Shown here: in pieces, positions 8,890 through 18,640 of the stretch
Numbering within the stretch: the first letter of the stretch is position 1
Layout of the letters: each line of letters starts with the position of its first letter
From: Sporosarcina sp. BI001-red
GTDB taxonomy: Bacteria; Bacillota; Bacilli; Bacillales_A; Planococcaceae
Direction of reading: 5' to 3'
Assembly (NCBI RefSeq): GCF_003384035.1
Contig: NZ_QQAK01000009.1
Span: forward strand, 124,001-188,000
DNA length: 64,000 bases
Program-made: the position numbers and the translations under genes
The notes under the pieces: generated by a model
Databases searched by the model: none
What the model saw: only the letters and a program-made list of their open reading frames with translations
What the model was told of the DNA's origin: nothing

Positions 8890-9675
8890 ATGGTACGTAC
8901 AAGAGTGGAAATTTGCGGTATAGATACATCTACTTTGCCGCTTCTGTCGAGTGAAGTCATGAAGAAAACATTCATCCGCCTACAAAGTGGAGATGAATTA
9001 GCTAGAGACGAACTCGTAACTGCGAATTTGCGCCTCGTCCTTAGCCTTGTGCAACGATTTGCCTATCGAGGAGAACAAGCAGATGATTTGTTTCAGGTCG
9101 GTTGTGTGGGGCTGCTGAAATCGATTGACAACTTCGATTTAAAGCATAATGTCCGATTTTCAACGTATGCAGTTCCTATGATTGTCGGCGAAATCAAGCG
9201 ACATTTGAGAGATCATCATTCCGTTCGAGTGTCACGATCCCTCCGCGATATTGCGTATAAAGCAATTCGTGCAAAAGAAGAATTCATCAATCAAAATCAA
9301 AAAGAACCAAAGATTTCGGACTTAGCTAAAATGACGGACATCCCGGAAGAGGATATCTTATTTGCACTTGATGCGATACAAGATCCTATGTCTCTTCACG
9401 AACCGATGAATGGTGATGGCGGGGACCCTGTGTATATGATGGATCAACTACATGATAAAACTGTATCAGAAGAACGCTGGTCAACTTATGTATCTATGAA
9501 GGAAACGATGACAGGACTTGATACTCGACAACAGCTGATTTTGTCGAAACGGTTTTATCTTGGTCAAACACAGACTGAAATTGCTCGGGAGCTCGGTATT
9601 TCTCAGGCTCAAATTTCCCGGTTGGAGAAGCAAGCAATTGCTCAAATTAGAGAAGGAATGGAACAAAGTAAATAA
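8890..9675 (+). CDS. sigG: RNA polymerase sigma-G factor
   Basis: The late forespore sigma factor, 261 residues, without a pro-sequence. It has the sigma-G/F-type N-terminus (TRVEICGIDTSTLPLLSS), region 2 (NLRLVLSLVQRF, QADDLFQVGCVGLLKSIDNF), region 3 (DHHSVRVSRSLRDIAYKA) and the region 4 helix-turn-helix ELGISQAQISRLEKQA. CGGAGGAATT precedes the ATG. It is separated from sigE by 93 nt holding a forespore-type promoter candidate, matching the B. subtilis arrangement. Confidence 0.97.
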   Translation: MVRTRVEICGIDTSTLPLLSSEVMKKTFIRLQSGDELARDELVTANLRLVLSLVQRFAYRGEQADDLFQVGCVGLLKSIDNFDLKHNVRFSTYAVPMIVGEIKRHLRDHHSVRVSRSLRDIAYKAIRAKEEFINQNQKEPKISDLAKMTDIPEEDILFALDAIQDPMSLHEPMNGDGGDPVYMMDQLHDKTVSEERWSTYVSMKETMTGLDTRQQLILSKRFYLGQTQTEIARELGISQAQISRLEKQAIAQIREGMEQSK

Positions 9676-9682
9676 TCTAGGA

Positions 9683-9713
9683 CGCAATGCGATTTCAGCA
9701 TTGCGTTTTTTTT
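9683..9713 (+). terminator. Intrinsic terminator after sigG
   Basis: CGCAATGC and GCATTGCG form a perfect 8-bp stem with a 7-nt loop, followed by eight T. Confidence 0.92.
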
Positions 9714-9753
9714 GTACGCCTATCTGCATAGAATATGAAAAAGGGGGATTTCT

Positions 9754-9999
9754 ATGCGCTTTTCAGAATTTCAAAAAAAAGAAGTGATTGATATGCAACG
9801 CGGGAAATTTCTTGGGTTCATTCAAGATGCGGCGATCGATATTACAAGTGGGAAAATTGATACGTTGCATATTGGAGATACGGAACGATCATTGTTTATG
9901 GAAATGCGCATTAAAGACCAAAAGCAGTTTGGTTACGATGAAGTTGTAACGATTGGAAAAGATATCGTACTTATTCAAAAGAAAGAGCCTAAAAAGTGA
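9754..9999 (+). CDS. ylmC: PRC-barrel protein, YlmC/YmxH family
   Basis: An 81-residue single-domain protein of the YlmC/YmxH family, a PRC-barrel-like fold with MRFSEFQKKEVIDMQRGKFLGFIQDAAID at the start and TGKI-type strands (DITSGKIDTLHIGD). The function is not established; in many spore-formers the gene follows sigG. AAAAGGGGG precedes the ATG. In B. subtilis ylmD lies next, but here ylmE follows after 68 nt. Confidence 0.78.
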   Translation: MRFSEFQKKEVIDMQRGKFLGFIQDAAIDITSGKIDTLHIGDTERSLFMEMRIKDQKQFGYDEVVTIGKDIVLIQKKEPKK

Positions 10000-10006
10000 C
10001 TTATCG

Positions 10007-10035
10007 TTGATAACTAGGTGTCTGATTGGTACAAT
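10007..10035 (+). promoter_or_regulatory. Candidate sigma-A promoter for ylmE-sepF-ylmG
   Basis: TTGATA (10007-10012) and TACAAT (10030-10035) have a 17-bp spacer and lie about 32 bp before the ylmE start. Confidence 0.65.
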
Positions 10036-10067
10036 AGAACAAAGTATCGAGAAAAGTAGTGATTAAG

Positions 10068-10760
10068 ATGACACCATTACAGCAGCGGATAAATACAATC
10101 GAAGAGTCTATCTCCCAGGCATGTGAACGTGTCGGCAGAGATCGTGATGAAGTTACGGTTATTGCAGTTACAAAGCAAGTGTCTGAAGTTCGTACACAAA
10201 ATGTATTGGACCAAGGGATCATTCACTTAGGAGAGAACCGACCTGAAGGACTTCTTGCGAAACAACATGCAATTCCTCAAGGAGCTGTTTGGCATTTCAT
10301 CGGAAATGTGCAAAGTCGTAAAGTAAAAGAAATTATAGAACGCATTGATTATCTCCACTCTTTGGATCGTTTGAGCATAGCAAAGGAAATTCAGAAACGG
10401 GCAGTTGAACCGATTGACTGTTTCGTACAAGTTAACGTTTCCGGAGAAGATTCGAAATCAGGATTGTCGCCTACCCAAACGCAAAGTTTTATCGAGTCAT
10501 TAAGCGGATATGATAAAATACGAGTGATTGGTCTTATGACAATGGCTCCACTCACTGAAGATCAAGATGAAATCCGAAAAGTCTTTAGAGACTTGCGGGA
10601 ATTGCGAGATGGGCTTGCAGCTAAACACATGCAACACGCACCGTTAACCAAATTGTCCATGGGGATGTCGAATGATTACAGTATTGCAATCGAAGAGGGC
10701 GCAACCCATGTGCGAATTGGGACTGCACTCGTCGGTTCGGAGAGCGAGGGAGACGAATGA
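10068..10760 (+). CDS. ylmE: PLP-binding protein YlmE (YggS/PROSC family)
   Basis: A 230-residue fold-III pyridoxal-phosphate protein that takes part in PLP homeostasis; no enzymatic reaction is known. The PLP lysine lies in VIAVTKQVS near residue 35. Other family segments are HLGENRPEG, WHFIGNVQSRK, VQVNVSGEDSKSG, GLMTMAP and the C-terminal LSMGMSNDYSIAIEEGATHVRIGTALVG, which holds the phosphate-binding region. ATG at 10068 was preferred because it matches the family length; a GTG three codons upstream is possible. Its stop overlaps the sepF start by four bases. Confidence 0.92.
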   Translation: MTPLQQRINTIEESISQACERVGRDRDEVTVIAVTKQVSEVRTQNVLDQGIIHLGENRPEGLLAKQHAIPQGAVWHFIGNVQSRKVKEIIERIDYLHSLDRLSIAKEIQKRAVEPIDCFVQVNVSGEDSKSGLSPTQTQSFIESLSGYDKIRVIGLMTMAPLTEDQDEIRKVFRDLRELRDGLAAKHMQHAPLTKLSMGMSNDYSIAIEEGATHVRIGTALVGSESEGDE

Positions 10761-11233
10761 GTATTAAAGGCAAATTCGAAAAATGGTTTTACCTTGACGA
10801 AGAAGAGGCAGCAGCGCAAGAAGCAACGGCAAAGCAGCAAACAGCTCCAACACTGCCGGAGCGGAAGCCTAGTAAACAATCTTCCATGAAAAATGCTCCT
10901 CTGCCGAAACAGAATCGTAAGGAACCTCAGACTGGCGGGAACATTGTGAGCTTACAAAGCGTCCAAAAATCATCAAAAGTTATTTTAGTTGAGCCCCGTG
11001 TCTATGCTGAAGCTCAAGATATTTCAGAACATCTGACAAATAAGCGAGCGGTTATTGTCAATTTGCAGCGTATCGATCGCGAACAAGGAATCCGAATCGT
11101 AGATTTCCTTAGTGGTTCTGTGTATGCGCTGAATGGAGATATACAAAGAATTGGCACAGACATCTTCCTCTGCGTTCCGGAAAACGTAGAAGTGAATGGC
11201 TCGATCTCCGACTATTTGAATGAAAGAAACTAA
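10757..11233 (+). CDS. sepF: Cell-division protein SepF
   Basis: A 158-residue FtsZ-binding membrane anchor. The N-terminus MSIKGKFEKWFYLDEEE is an amphipathic membrane-targeting helix, followed by a low-complexity linker rich in Ala, Gln, Lys and Pro to about residue 65. The conserved SepF/DUF552 core follows: VILVEPRVYAEAQDI, NLQRIDREQGIRIVDFLSGSVYAL and a terminal FLCVPENVEV. It is coupled to ylmE by an ATGA overlap. Confidence 0.96.
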   Translation: MSIKGKFEKWFYLDEEEAAAQEATAKQQTAPTLPERKPSKQSSMKNAPLPKQNRKEPQTGGNIVSLQSVQKSSKVILVEPRVYAEAQDISEHLTNKRAVIVNLQRIDREQGIRIVDFLSGSVYALNGDIQRIGTDIFLCVPENVEVNGSISDYLNERN

Positions 11234-11252
11234 ATGAGGTGTACCAACTGTA

Positions 11253-11537
11253 ATGGATTTACTACTGTATCAAATCTATCGAGTAATAGCTTCAGCCCTT
11301 TCGATTTACTCCGTGCTCCTCGTCATCTATATTTTAATGTCGTGGGTACCTGCTTCAAGAGAAACCAAACTCGGTAAAATACTTGGGAAGATTACAGAAC
11401 CATACTTAGGGTTTTTCCGAAACTTCATTCCACCACTAGGAATGATCGACATATCTCCGATTGTAGCGTTATTTGCTTTGCAACTTATTGGTCGAGGCTT
11501 AGCGCCCGTGTTTATTTGGCTTTCACGTATGTTTTGA
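11253..11537 (+). CDS. ylmG: YggT-family membrane protein YlmG
   Basis: A 94-residue protein with two membrane segments and the YggT-family motif SWVPASRETKLGKILGKITEPYL, followed by FRNFIPPLGMIDISPIVALFAL. The family is found near division genes and in plastids, and its molecular role is unclear. It starts 19 nt after sepF, probably in the same transcript, and is followed by a terminator. Confidence 0.88.
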   Translation: MDLLLYQIYRVIASALSIYSVLLVIYILMSWVPASRETKLGKILGKITEPYLGFFRNFIPPLGMIDISPIVALFALQLIGRGLAPVFIWLSRMF

Positions 11538-11569
11538 ATAAGTAACTAAACTATCTCATAGTTGAACCA

Positions 11570-11592
11570 ATCCTCACGCTGTGGGGATTTTT
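11570..11592 (+). terminator. Intrinsic terminator between ylmG and ylmH
   Basis: ATCCTCAC and GTGGGGAT form an 8-bp stem (one G-T pair) with a 3-nt loop, followed by five T with one extension. It ends about 20 bp before ylmH. Confidence 0.7.
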
Positions 11593-11611
11593 CTATAAGG
11601 AGACGAGTACA

Positions 11612-12388
11612 ATGGATGGCATCTTACAACACTTTAGAAAAGAAGAGCAGCCCTTTATAGAAATGGCCATGGACTGGGCAAGAGAGGTAGAGGACTTATA
11701 TTCCCCTAAATTGACCGATTATCTGGATCCGCGTCAGCGTTTTATTGTGGAATCCGTCGTTAAAGGAAGTGGCTTACTCGTAGCGGAGGATGGTGGATTT
11801 GAAAGTGCTGAGCGGAAGAGAATGCTCATTTATCCGGATTACTACGAACCGACTCGCGATGACTTCCAAAATGTTATCTTCGATGTACGTTACGCTACCA
11901 AGTTTCTGACATTAGAGCATCCTACCGTTCTCGGTGCGTTAATGGGACTTGGTTTGGACCGGGCAAAATTCGGCGACATCCGATTAAAAGACGGGGATGT
12001 TCAGTTGGCGAGTGTGATGGAGTTAAGTACGTATTTGACTACCAATTTCACCTCAGCTGGTAAAGCAAAGATCCATCTAACGGAATTGCCGGATCGTGAA
12101 GAATGGATTACGCTTGAGGAGGTTTGGGTTGAAGAAACTCAAATCATCAGTTCACTTAGACTAGATACAGTCATTGCAGCATTGTTAAATGTTGCTCGGC
12201 AGAAGTCCGCAGCAAACATTCATGGAGGCAAAGTAAAAGTGAATTGGCGTGAAGTGGATCAACCATCGTTTGAGTTAAATGAGTCTGATATTCTTTCCAT
12301 TAGAGGTCATGGGCGGTTTAAAATAATCGCGATTGAAGGTAGGACAAAGAAGGATAAAATTCGTTTGGTTACTGGGAAGTTGGAATGA
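11612..12388 (+). CDS. ylmH: S4-domain RNA-binding protein YlmH
   Basis: A 258-residue protein with an N-terminal YlmH domain (DPRQRFIVESVVKGSG, LMIYPDYY-like LIYPDYYEP, HPTVLGALMGLGLDR, KFGDIRL) and a C-terminal S4 RNA-binding domain (LRLDTVIAALLNVARQKSAANIHGGKVKVNW). YlmH has been linked to rescue of stalled ribosomes in B. subtilis. AAGGAGACG precedes the ATG. It lies between ylmG and divIVA, as usual. Confidence 0.92.
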   Translation: MDGILQHFRKEEQPFIEMAMDWAREVEDLYSPKLTDYLDPRQRFIVESVVKGSGLLVAEDGGFESAERKRMLIYPDYYEPTRDDFQNVIFDVRYATKFLTLEHPTVLGALMGLGLDRAKFGDIRLKDGDVQLASVMELSTYLTTNFTSAGKAKIHLTELPDREEWITLEEVWVEETQIISSLRLDTVIAALLNVARQKSAANIHGGKVKVNWREVDQPSFELNESDILSIRGHGRFKIIAIEGRTKKDKIRLVTGKLE

Positions 12389-12397
12389 TTTTTATGG

Positions 12398-12423
12398 ACA
12401 GACTTTAGAAAAAGTCTGTTTTC
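12398..12423 (+). terminator. Intrinsic terminator after ylmH
   Basis: ACAGACTTT and AAAGTCTGT form a perfect 9-bp stem with a 4-nt loop, followed by TTTC. An extended -10 (TGTTATAGT, about 12424-12432) for divIVA follows directly. Confidence 0.7.
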
Positions 12424-12476
12424 TGTTATAGTCAACGATATAACGTATAACGAACATCAAAAGGGGAGAGACTTGC

Positions 12477-12983
12477 ATGGCGCTTACACCAATTGATATA
12501 CATAATAAAACGTTCGGTAGCAGATGGCGTGGATATGATGAGGATGAGGTAAACGAATTCCTCGAGCAACTCATGAAAGACTATGAAAACATGCTTGAAG
12601 AGAACAAGGAACTAACACGAAAATTGAAAGAAAAAGAAGAGCAAGTGGCTCACTTTAATGCAATCGAAGAGACGTTACAAAAATCAATCATGATCGCTCA
12701 AGAGGCGGCAGAAGATGTACGCAGAAATTCTACCCAAGAATCCAAGCTCATCATTAAAGAAGCTGAAAAGAACGCGGACCGTATTGTGAATGAGGCGCTG
12801 TCTCGTTCACGTGAAATTTCAATTGAGATCGAAGATTTGAAAAAACAGTCCAAAGTATTCCGTAATCGCTTCCGCATGCTGATAGAAGCACAGTTGGATT
12901 TAGTGAAGATGGACGATTGGGATACGCTTCTGGACTATGAACAGAATACAAAACAACTGGAAGCAGCAGCTGATCGCGAATAA
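12477..12983 (+). CDS. divIVA: Cell-division initiation protein DivIVA
   Basis: A 168-residue curvature-sensing coiled-coil protein of the poles and septum. The N-terminal membrane-binding domain is clear: ALTPIDIHNKTFGSRWRGYDEDEVNEFL, in which Phe-13 and Arg-16 lie in the expected tip loop. Two coiled-coil blocks follow (about residues 33-60 and 70-150, separated by the QEAAEDVRRN region). AAAGGGGAGAG precedes the ATG. The C-terminus is acidic. It lies directly upstream of the ileS leader. Confidence 0.95.
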   Translation: MALTPIDIHNKTFGSRWRGYDEDEVNEFLEQLMKDYENMLEENKELTRKLKEKEEQVAHFNAIEETLQKSIMIAQEAAEDVRRNSTQESKLIIKEAEKNADRIVNEALSRSREISIEIEDLKKQSKVFRNRFRMLIEAQLDLVKMDDWDTLLDYEQNTKQLEAAADRE

Positions 12984-12990
12984 TCGTCAC

Positions 12991-13020
12991 TTGACTTTAG
13001 GAGCAGTTCAATTCTATAAT
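12991..13020 (+). promoter_or_regulatory. Sigma-A promoter of the ileS leader
   Basis: TTGACT (12991-12996) and a perfect TATAAT (13015-13020) with an 18-bp spacer lie just upstream of the T-box leader. Confidence 0.8.
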
Positions 13021-13029
13021 ATGGTTCAT

Positions 13030-13270
13030 ATTGAATGACAGGCGCTGAAAGAGACAGTACTTTCCAAGTAGGCTGTGAATTAGCGAGTTGGGGATAGTGG
13101 GAGCCCGACTGCAGGTTGGAAAGGAAGATCACTCTGGAGCCGGATTACAGCAGTAATCCCGGAGCACACCCCGTTACGGTGTTCGAGAGGTAGTCGGTTT
13201 TATTTGGCTGCAACTAGGGTGGTATCGCGAGCACAGTCCTCGTCCCTTTTACAGGGACGGGGATTTTTTG
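13030..13270 (+). ncRNA. T-box riboswitch, isoleucine-specific
   Basis: A tRNA-sensing leader that controls ileS by antitermination. The specifier codon ATC (13128-13130) lies in the GGAAGATCACTCTGGAG context of the specifier loop. The T-box sequence AGGGTGGTATCGCG spans 13216-13229; TGGT at 13220-13223 would pair with the ACCA end of uncharged tRNA-Ile. The terminator is CCTCGTCCCT with AGGGACGGGG (13239-13262) and six T. The specifier agrees with the downstream gene. Confidence 0.95.
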
Positions 13271-13325
13271 ATGTTTTATTTTTATTCAAAGAAATCACGT
13301 TGTCGACACTGTGGAGTGGAGTGAA

Positions 13326-13476
13326 AGACGGCGACTCCGGAGGGACTAGCGAAAGCGAAGCGTTAGGAGCAAGTGGTCGGGATGCCTTAATTTCTGCAAA
13401 TAGCGCAGAAATACGGCAAAGCGAACGCTTCGTGGTTCGCTTGGCTGAAATCGAACCCCTCGGAAAGCGTCCGTCT
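13326..13476 (+). repeat. Dispersed structured repeat, copy 1 (between T-box and ileS)
   Basis: About 151 nt bounded by the inverted ends AGACGG and CCGTCT. Shared blocks with copy 2 (49714-49811) are CGACTCCGGAGGG near the left end and CCCCTCGGAAAGCGTCC near the right end. The interior differs and here holds two further hairpins (TTTCTGC with GCAGAAA; AGCGAAC with GTTCGCT). The terminal stem co-varies with copy 2. It lies between the leader terminator and the ileS start, so it is in the ileS mRNA. Similar elements are remembered from other Bacillaceae but were not checked. Confidence 0.75.
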
Positions 13477-13531
13477 GTAACGAAACGAAACATCGTCATT
13501 AATGAGCTATTATTTCAAAGGAGGAATTGGA

Positions 13532-16288
13532 ATGGATTATAAAGACACATTACTTATGCCGAAGACTGACTTTCCGATGAGAGGCGGTTTACCGACGAAA
13601 GAGCCGCAAATGCAAGAACAGTGGGAAAAAGACAGCATGTATGCGAAAGTACAGGAGCGGACAAAAGGGAAACCAACGTTCATCCTACATGACGGCCCTC
13701 CATATGCAAACGGCGACCTCCACATGGGCCACGCCCTTAACAAAGTATTGAAAGACATCATCGTTCGTCATAAATCCATGACAGGCTTCCATGCACCATA
13801 TGTTCCGGGTTGGGACACACACGGCTTACCGATTGAACAAGCGCTTGTGAACAAAGGCGTGAAACGTAAAGAACACAGTATTGCGGAGTTCCGTGAAATG
13901 TGTAAAGATTATGCACTCACACAAATCGATAACCAGCGTACACAGTTTAAACGTCTAGGTGTGCGAGGCGATTGGGATAACCCATACATCACACTAAAAC
14001 CTGAATTTGAATCCCGTCAAATTAAAGTATTTGGGGATATGGCGAAAAAAGGATATATCTATAAAGGCTTAAAACCAGTCTATTGGTCTCCATCATCAGA
14101 AACAGCATTGGCAGAAGCGGAAATTGAATACCAAGACAAAAAATCACCTTCCATCTATGTCAGCTTCCCAGTTCGTGATGGTAAGGGTGTGCTAGATGCA
14201 GATGTTAATATCCTTATCTGGACAACAACTCCTTGGACGATTCCAGCAAACTTAGGAATTTCCGTACATCCTGACTTTGTTTATACAGTTGTAGAAGCAA
14301 ACGGTAAAAAATTCTTAGTCGCAAAAGACTTAGCGGAGAGTCTTGCAACTGAACTTGGCTGGGAAAACTACACGACAGCTGGGGAATTCAAAGGTCGCGA
14401 ACTTGAGCGCATCACAGCGAGCCACCCGATTTATGACCGTGAATCACTTGTAATGCTTGGTGAACACGTAACAGCTGACGCTGGTACTGGTTGTGTCCAC
14501 ACAGCTCCAGGACACGGTGAAGATGACTTCTATGTATCTAAACAATATGGTTTAGGCGTCTTATCTCCCATTAACGACAGAGGTGTGATGACTGAAGAAG
14601 CTCCACTGTTTGAAGGGTTATTTTATGAAGATGCAAACAAAGCCGTTACAGAGAAGTTGAAAGAAGTAGGAGCACTTGAAAAGCTTTCGTTCTTCACGCA
14701 CTCGTATCCGCATGACTGGCGTACGAAAAAGCCGGTTATTTACCGTGCCACTGCACAGTGGTTTGCATCAATCGAATCATTCCGCGAAGAACTTCTTGAA
14801 GCTATCCGTAAGACGAACTTCACACCATCTTGGGGTGAAACACGACTTTATAATATGATCCGTGACCGCGGGGACTGGTGTATTTCACGTCAACGTGTAT
14901 GGGGAGTTCCGATTCCAGTGTTTTATGCTGAAAATGGCGAACCGATTATCACTGATGAAACAATCGACCACATTTCAGTATTATTCCGTGAACACGGTTC
15001 AAATATCTGGTTTGAGTGGGACACGAAAGATTTACTGCCGAAAGATTTCTCTCACGAAGGTAGCCCAGATGGTACATTTACAAAAGAAACGGATATTATG
15101 GACGTGTGGTTTGACTCCGGTTCAACTCATCAAGGTGTTCTTGAAGAGCGCGATGATCTCTCTTACCCAGCAGACCTTTATCTCGAAGGATCTGACCAAT
15201 ACCGTGGGTGGTTCAACTCATCCTTGACGACAAGTGTAGCGATTAACGGGATCGCGCCATATAAAGGTTTGCTGAGCCATGGATTTGCATTAGATGGAGA
15301 AGGGCGCAAGATGAGTAAATCAATTGGTAACGTTATCCTTCCTTCTAAAGTGACGAACCAGTATGGAGCAGATATTTTACGTCTTTGGGTATCTTCAGTA
15401 GATTACACTGCTGACGTCCGAGTATCTGATTCAAACTTTAAGCAAGTTTCTGAAGTGTATCGTAAAATCCGTAACACAGTTCGTTTCCTACACGGAAATA
15501 CGTCTGATTTCACACCAGATGCAGATACGGTTGCGTTTGAAGACTTACGTCCAGTAGACCAGTATGTGTATGTGAAGCTTCAGGACTTGATTCGTGATGT
15601 GAGAACGGCTTATGAGCATTACGAATTTGCGAATGTCTATCATGCCATCAATTCTTTCTGTACAGGTACATTAAGCTCGTTCTATCTTGATATCGCCAAA
15701 GATGTTGTTTACATCGAAGCTGCTGATCATCCACACCGACGTGCGATGCAAACAGTGATGTATGATGCACTTCTAGCGTTATTGAAGCTAGTTGCTCCAA
15801 TCTTGCCACATACAGCAGACGAAATGTGGGCTTACTTGGAACACGAAACAGCGGAAAGTATCCAGCTTACAGACATGCCACAAGCTAAAGACCTTGAAGC
15901 GTCTGAGCTTCGCGCACAATTTGACCAGCTAATGCTTGTACGTGACGATGTGTTGAAAGCTTTAGAAGAAGCGCGTAATAACAAAGTTATTGGTAAATCT
16001 CTAGAAGCACACGTAACTGTAGCTGTACGTGAAGATCTTGCTCCACTATTTGCAACGGAAGAAATTGACTTTGCTCAATTCTTCATCGTTTCGAAATTCA
16101 GTGCTGTGCCAGCTTCGGAGATTGCGGAAAAAGCAGTTTCACTTACAACGGGTCAAGTATCTGTTGAAAAAGCAACTGGTGAAAAATGTGAACGTTGCTG
16201 GACAATTTCAGAGACAGTCGGCTCAAACGCGGATTATCCTGAGTTGTGTGAGCGTTGCGCAGACGTTGTTTCACATCATTATGCTTAA
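13532..16288 (+). CDS. ileS: Isoleucyl-tRNA synthetase
   Basis: A class I aminoacyl-tRNA synthetase of 918 residues that charges tRNA-Ile and edits valine. Motifs are the HIGH-type HMGHALNK at about residue 67, the CP1 editing domain with [22 protein letters not shown] and the class I KMSKS loop near residue 595. The C-terminal zinc cluster has CERCW and CERC. The start [18 protein letters not shown] was chosen because AAAGGAGGAA lies eight bases upstream and IleS alignments begin there. It is regulated by the T-box leader and followed by a strong terminator. Confidence 0.97.
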   Translation: MDYKDTLLMPKTDFPMRGGLPTKEPQMQEQWEKDSMYAKVQERTKGKPTFILHDGPPYANGDLHMGHALNKVLKDIIVRHKSMTGFHAPYVPGWDTHGLPIEQALVNKGVKRKEHSIAEFREMCKDYALTQIDNQRTQFKRLGVRGDWDNPYITLKPEFESRQIKVFGDMAKKGYIYKGLKPVYWSPSSETALAEAEIEYQDKKSPSIYVSFPVRDGKGVLDADVNILIWTTTPWTIPANLGISVHPDFVYTVVEANGKKFLVAKDLAESLATELGWENYTTAGEFKGRELERITASHPIYDRESLVMLGEHVTADAGTGCVHTAPGHGEDDFYVSKQYGLGVLSPINDRGVMTEEAPLFEGLFYEDANKAVTEKLKEVGALEKLSFFTHSYPHDWRTKKPVIYRATAQWFASIESFREELLEAIRKTNFTPSWGETRLYNMIRDRGDWCISRQRVWGVPIPVFYAENGEPIITDETIDHISVLFREHGSNIWFEWDTKDLLPKDFSHEGSPDGTFTKETDIMDVWFDSGSTHQGVLEERDDLSYPADLYLEGSDQYRGWFNSSLTTSVAINGIAPYKGLLSHGFALDGEGRKMSKSIGNVILPSKVTNQYGADILRLWVSSVDYTADVRVSDSNFKQVSEVYRKIRNTVRFLHGNTSDFTPDADTVAFEDLRPVDQYVYVKLQDLIRDVRTAYEHYEFANVYHAINSFCTGTLSSFYLDIAKDVVYIEAADHPHRRAMQTVMYDALLALLKLVAPILPHTADEMWAYLEHETAESIQLTDMPQAKDLEASELRAQFDQLMLVRDDVLKALEEARNNKVIGKSLEAHVTVAVREDLAPLFATEEIDFAQFFIVSKFSAVPASEIAEKAVSLTTGQVSVEKATGEKCERCWTISETVGSNADYPELCERCADVVSHHYA

Positions 16289-16297
16289 TAACTAAAC

Positions 16298-16340
16298 AGG
16301 CGCTGCAATCCGTCTATACGGGTCTTGCAGCGCCTTTTTT
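16298..16340 (+). terminator. Intrinsic terminator after ileS
   Basis: AGGCGCTGCAA and TTGCAGCGCCT form a perfect 11-bp stem, followed by a run of T to 16340. Confidence 0.95.
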
Positions 16341-16421
16341 CATTGACACCTGTTAGACTTGCGCGTGATGGGTTAGGGTATGATAAACTAAACAAGATAC
16401 TGCAGGACGGAGGGAATTGGG

Positions 16422-16901
16422 TTGTTCATTTATTATGGTATTGCAGCACTTGTTATTTTGGTCGATCAGCTGACAAAATGGTTGGTCGCTACTAATATGG
16501 AAATCGGAGAACGAATTCCTTTAATCGAACCGTATCTAGGCTTGCTGTCACACCGGAATCGCGGTGCGGCATGGGGCATGTTGGAAGGTCAAATGTGGTT
16601 ATTTGCAATTGTAACGATTGTCGTTGTAGGCGGAATTGTTTACTACTTTCAAAAAGAAGGAAAGAACCAACCGATATTTGCATGGAGTTTAATGTTATTG
16701 CTTGGAGGCGCTGTAGGTAACTTTATAGACCGTATAGTAAGAGGCGAAGTGGTCGACTTTGTTCACGTCCTAATCCCGGTCATCAACTACGATTTCCCGA
16801 TATTTAACGTAGCAGATGCATCCTTGACAATTGGTGTTATACTCGTGATCCTTCATTTGATTTTAGAAGAAAAAAAGAACAAGAAAGATAAGGTGGCATA
16901 A
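16422..16901 (+). CDS. lspA: Lipoprotein signal peptidase
   Basis: A 159-residue membrane aspartyl protease (signal peptidase II) that cleaves prolipoprotein signal peptides. Four hydrophobic segments are present. The conserved motifs are DQLTKW in helix 1, NRGAAWGM, GNFIDRI with the first catalytic Asp, and FNVADASLTIG with the second. The start is TTG behind GGACGGAGGG. A TTGACA box at 16343 lacks a good -10 at normal spacing. The stop overlaps the next start by one base. Confidence 0.95.
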   Translation: MFIYYGIAALVILVDQLTKWLVATNMEIGERIPLIEPYLGLLSHRNRGAAWGMLEGQMWLFAIVTIVVVGGIVYYFQKEGKNQPIFAWSLMLLLGGAVGNFIDRIVRGEVVDFVHVLIPVINYDFPIFNVADASLTIGVILVILHLILEEKKNKKDKVA

Positions 16902-17815
16902 TGGAACAGTTTCAATACGTAATTGAAGAACAGACAGCAGGTGAGCGGATTGACAAAGCGCTTGCATCTGCAAATGCAGACTGGTCCCGATCTCTTATTC
17001 AGCAATGGGTAAAAGACGGAATTGTCTTAGTGAATGGTGTTACCGTTAAAGCGAATTATAAGGTGAAAGTTGGAGAAACACTTACAGTCGATGAACCAGA
17101 ACCTGAAGAACTTAATATGCCAGCTGAAGATTTAAATCTTGAAATTGTCTATGAAGACAGTGATGTGCTGGTTGTCAACAAACGCAGTGGGATGGTGGTT
17201 CATCCAGCCCCTGGACATACGACTGGTACGCTTGTGAATGGGCTTATGTTTCATTGTACCGATTTGTCAGGGATCAATGGCATCATGAGACCAGGGATTG
17301 TACACCGTATTGATAAAGATACGTCAGGATTACTTATGGTCGCTAAAAATGATAAGGCACACACGTCTCTCGTAAATCAGCTTGTGGAGAAATCCGTAAC
17401 GCGTGTCTATACTGCACTCGTTCACGGCCATATTCCACATGATAACGGCACGATTGATGCACCTATTGGAAGAAACCAAAAAGATCGCCAAAGCATGTCC
17501 GTTGAAAACACAGGCAAGCATGCGGTTACGCACTTCAAAGTGTTGGAGCGATTTGGGGACTTTACACTCGTTGAGTGTCGATTGGAAACAGGAAGAACTC
17601 ATCAAATTCGAGTTCATATGAAATATATTGGTCATCCGCTTGCGGGAGATCCTAAATATGGCCCGAAAAAAACAATCGATTTTGATGGACAAGTTCTTCA
17701 CGCTGGAACACTAGGATTCGTTCATCCAGTGACTGAAGAATATATGGAGTTCAAAGCACCACTGCCCGAAGACTTCGAAAAGTTGCTGAGTGAAATGCAA
17801 TCTCAAAAAGGTTGA
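16901..17815 (+). CDS. ylyB: Ribosomal large-subunit pseudouridine synthase, RluD family
   Basis: A 304-residue pseudouridine synthase with an N-terminal S4 domain (GERIDKALASANADWSRSLIQQW, VNGVTVKANYKVKVGE) and a RluA/RluD catalytic domain. The catalytic Asp lies in HRIDKDTSGLLMVAKN; the family also shows RTHQIRVHMKYIGHPLAGDPKYG. The gene follows lspA and precedes pyrR, as ylyB does in B. subtilis. The exact rRNA targets cannot be read from the sequence. The -35 of the pyr promoter overlaps its stop codon. Confidence 0.93.
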   Translation: MEQFQYVIEEQTAGERIDKALASANADWSRSLIQQWVKDGIVLVNGVTVKANYKVKVGETLTVDEPEPEELNMPAEDLNLEIVYEDSDVLVVNKRSGMVVHPAPGHTTGTLVNGLMFHCTDLSGINGIMRPGIVHRIDKDTSGLLMVAKNDKAHTSLVNQLVEKSVTRVYTALVHGHIPHDNGTIDAPIGRNQKDRQSMSVENTGKHAVTHFKVLERFGDFTLVECRLETGRTHQIRVHMKYIGHPLAGDPKYGPKKTIDFDGQVLHAGTLGFVHPVTEEYMEFKAPLPEDFEKLLSEMQSQKG

Positions 17816-17840
17816 CGTAAAGAAATTCAACCTGTATGCT
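17812..17840 (+). promoter_or_regulatory. Candidate sigma-A promoter of the pyr operon
   Basis: TTGACG (17812-17817) and TATGCT (17835-17840) with a 17-bp spacer; the -35 overlaps the stop of the preceding gene. Confidence 0.55.
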
Positions 17841-17864
17841 TGTTATAGAGACTTCATAGCGAAC

Positions 17865-18614
<750 letters not shown>

Positions 18615-18640
18615 TTGAACCTGCTTGGAGGCCATGAGAA

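Noticed and set aside
13204..13542. 112-codon open frame covering the T-box end and dispersed repeat
   Set aside because: It starts within the T-box sequence and crosses the terminator and structured repeat; it is non-coding RNA.
16343..16384. TTGACA with TATGAT before lspA as a sigma-A promoter
   Set aside because: The spacing is 30 bp, far from 17; no consistent pair was found, so it is not listed as a promoter.
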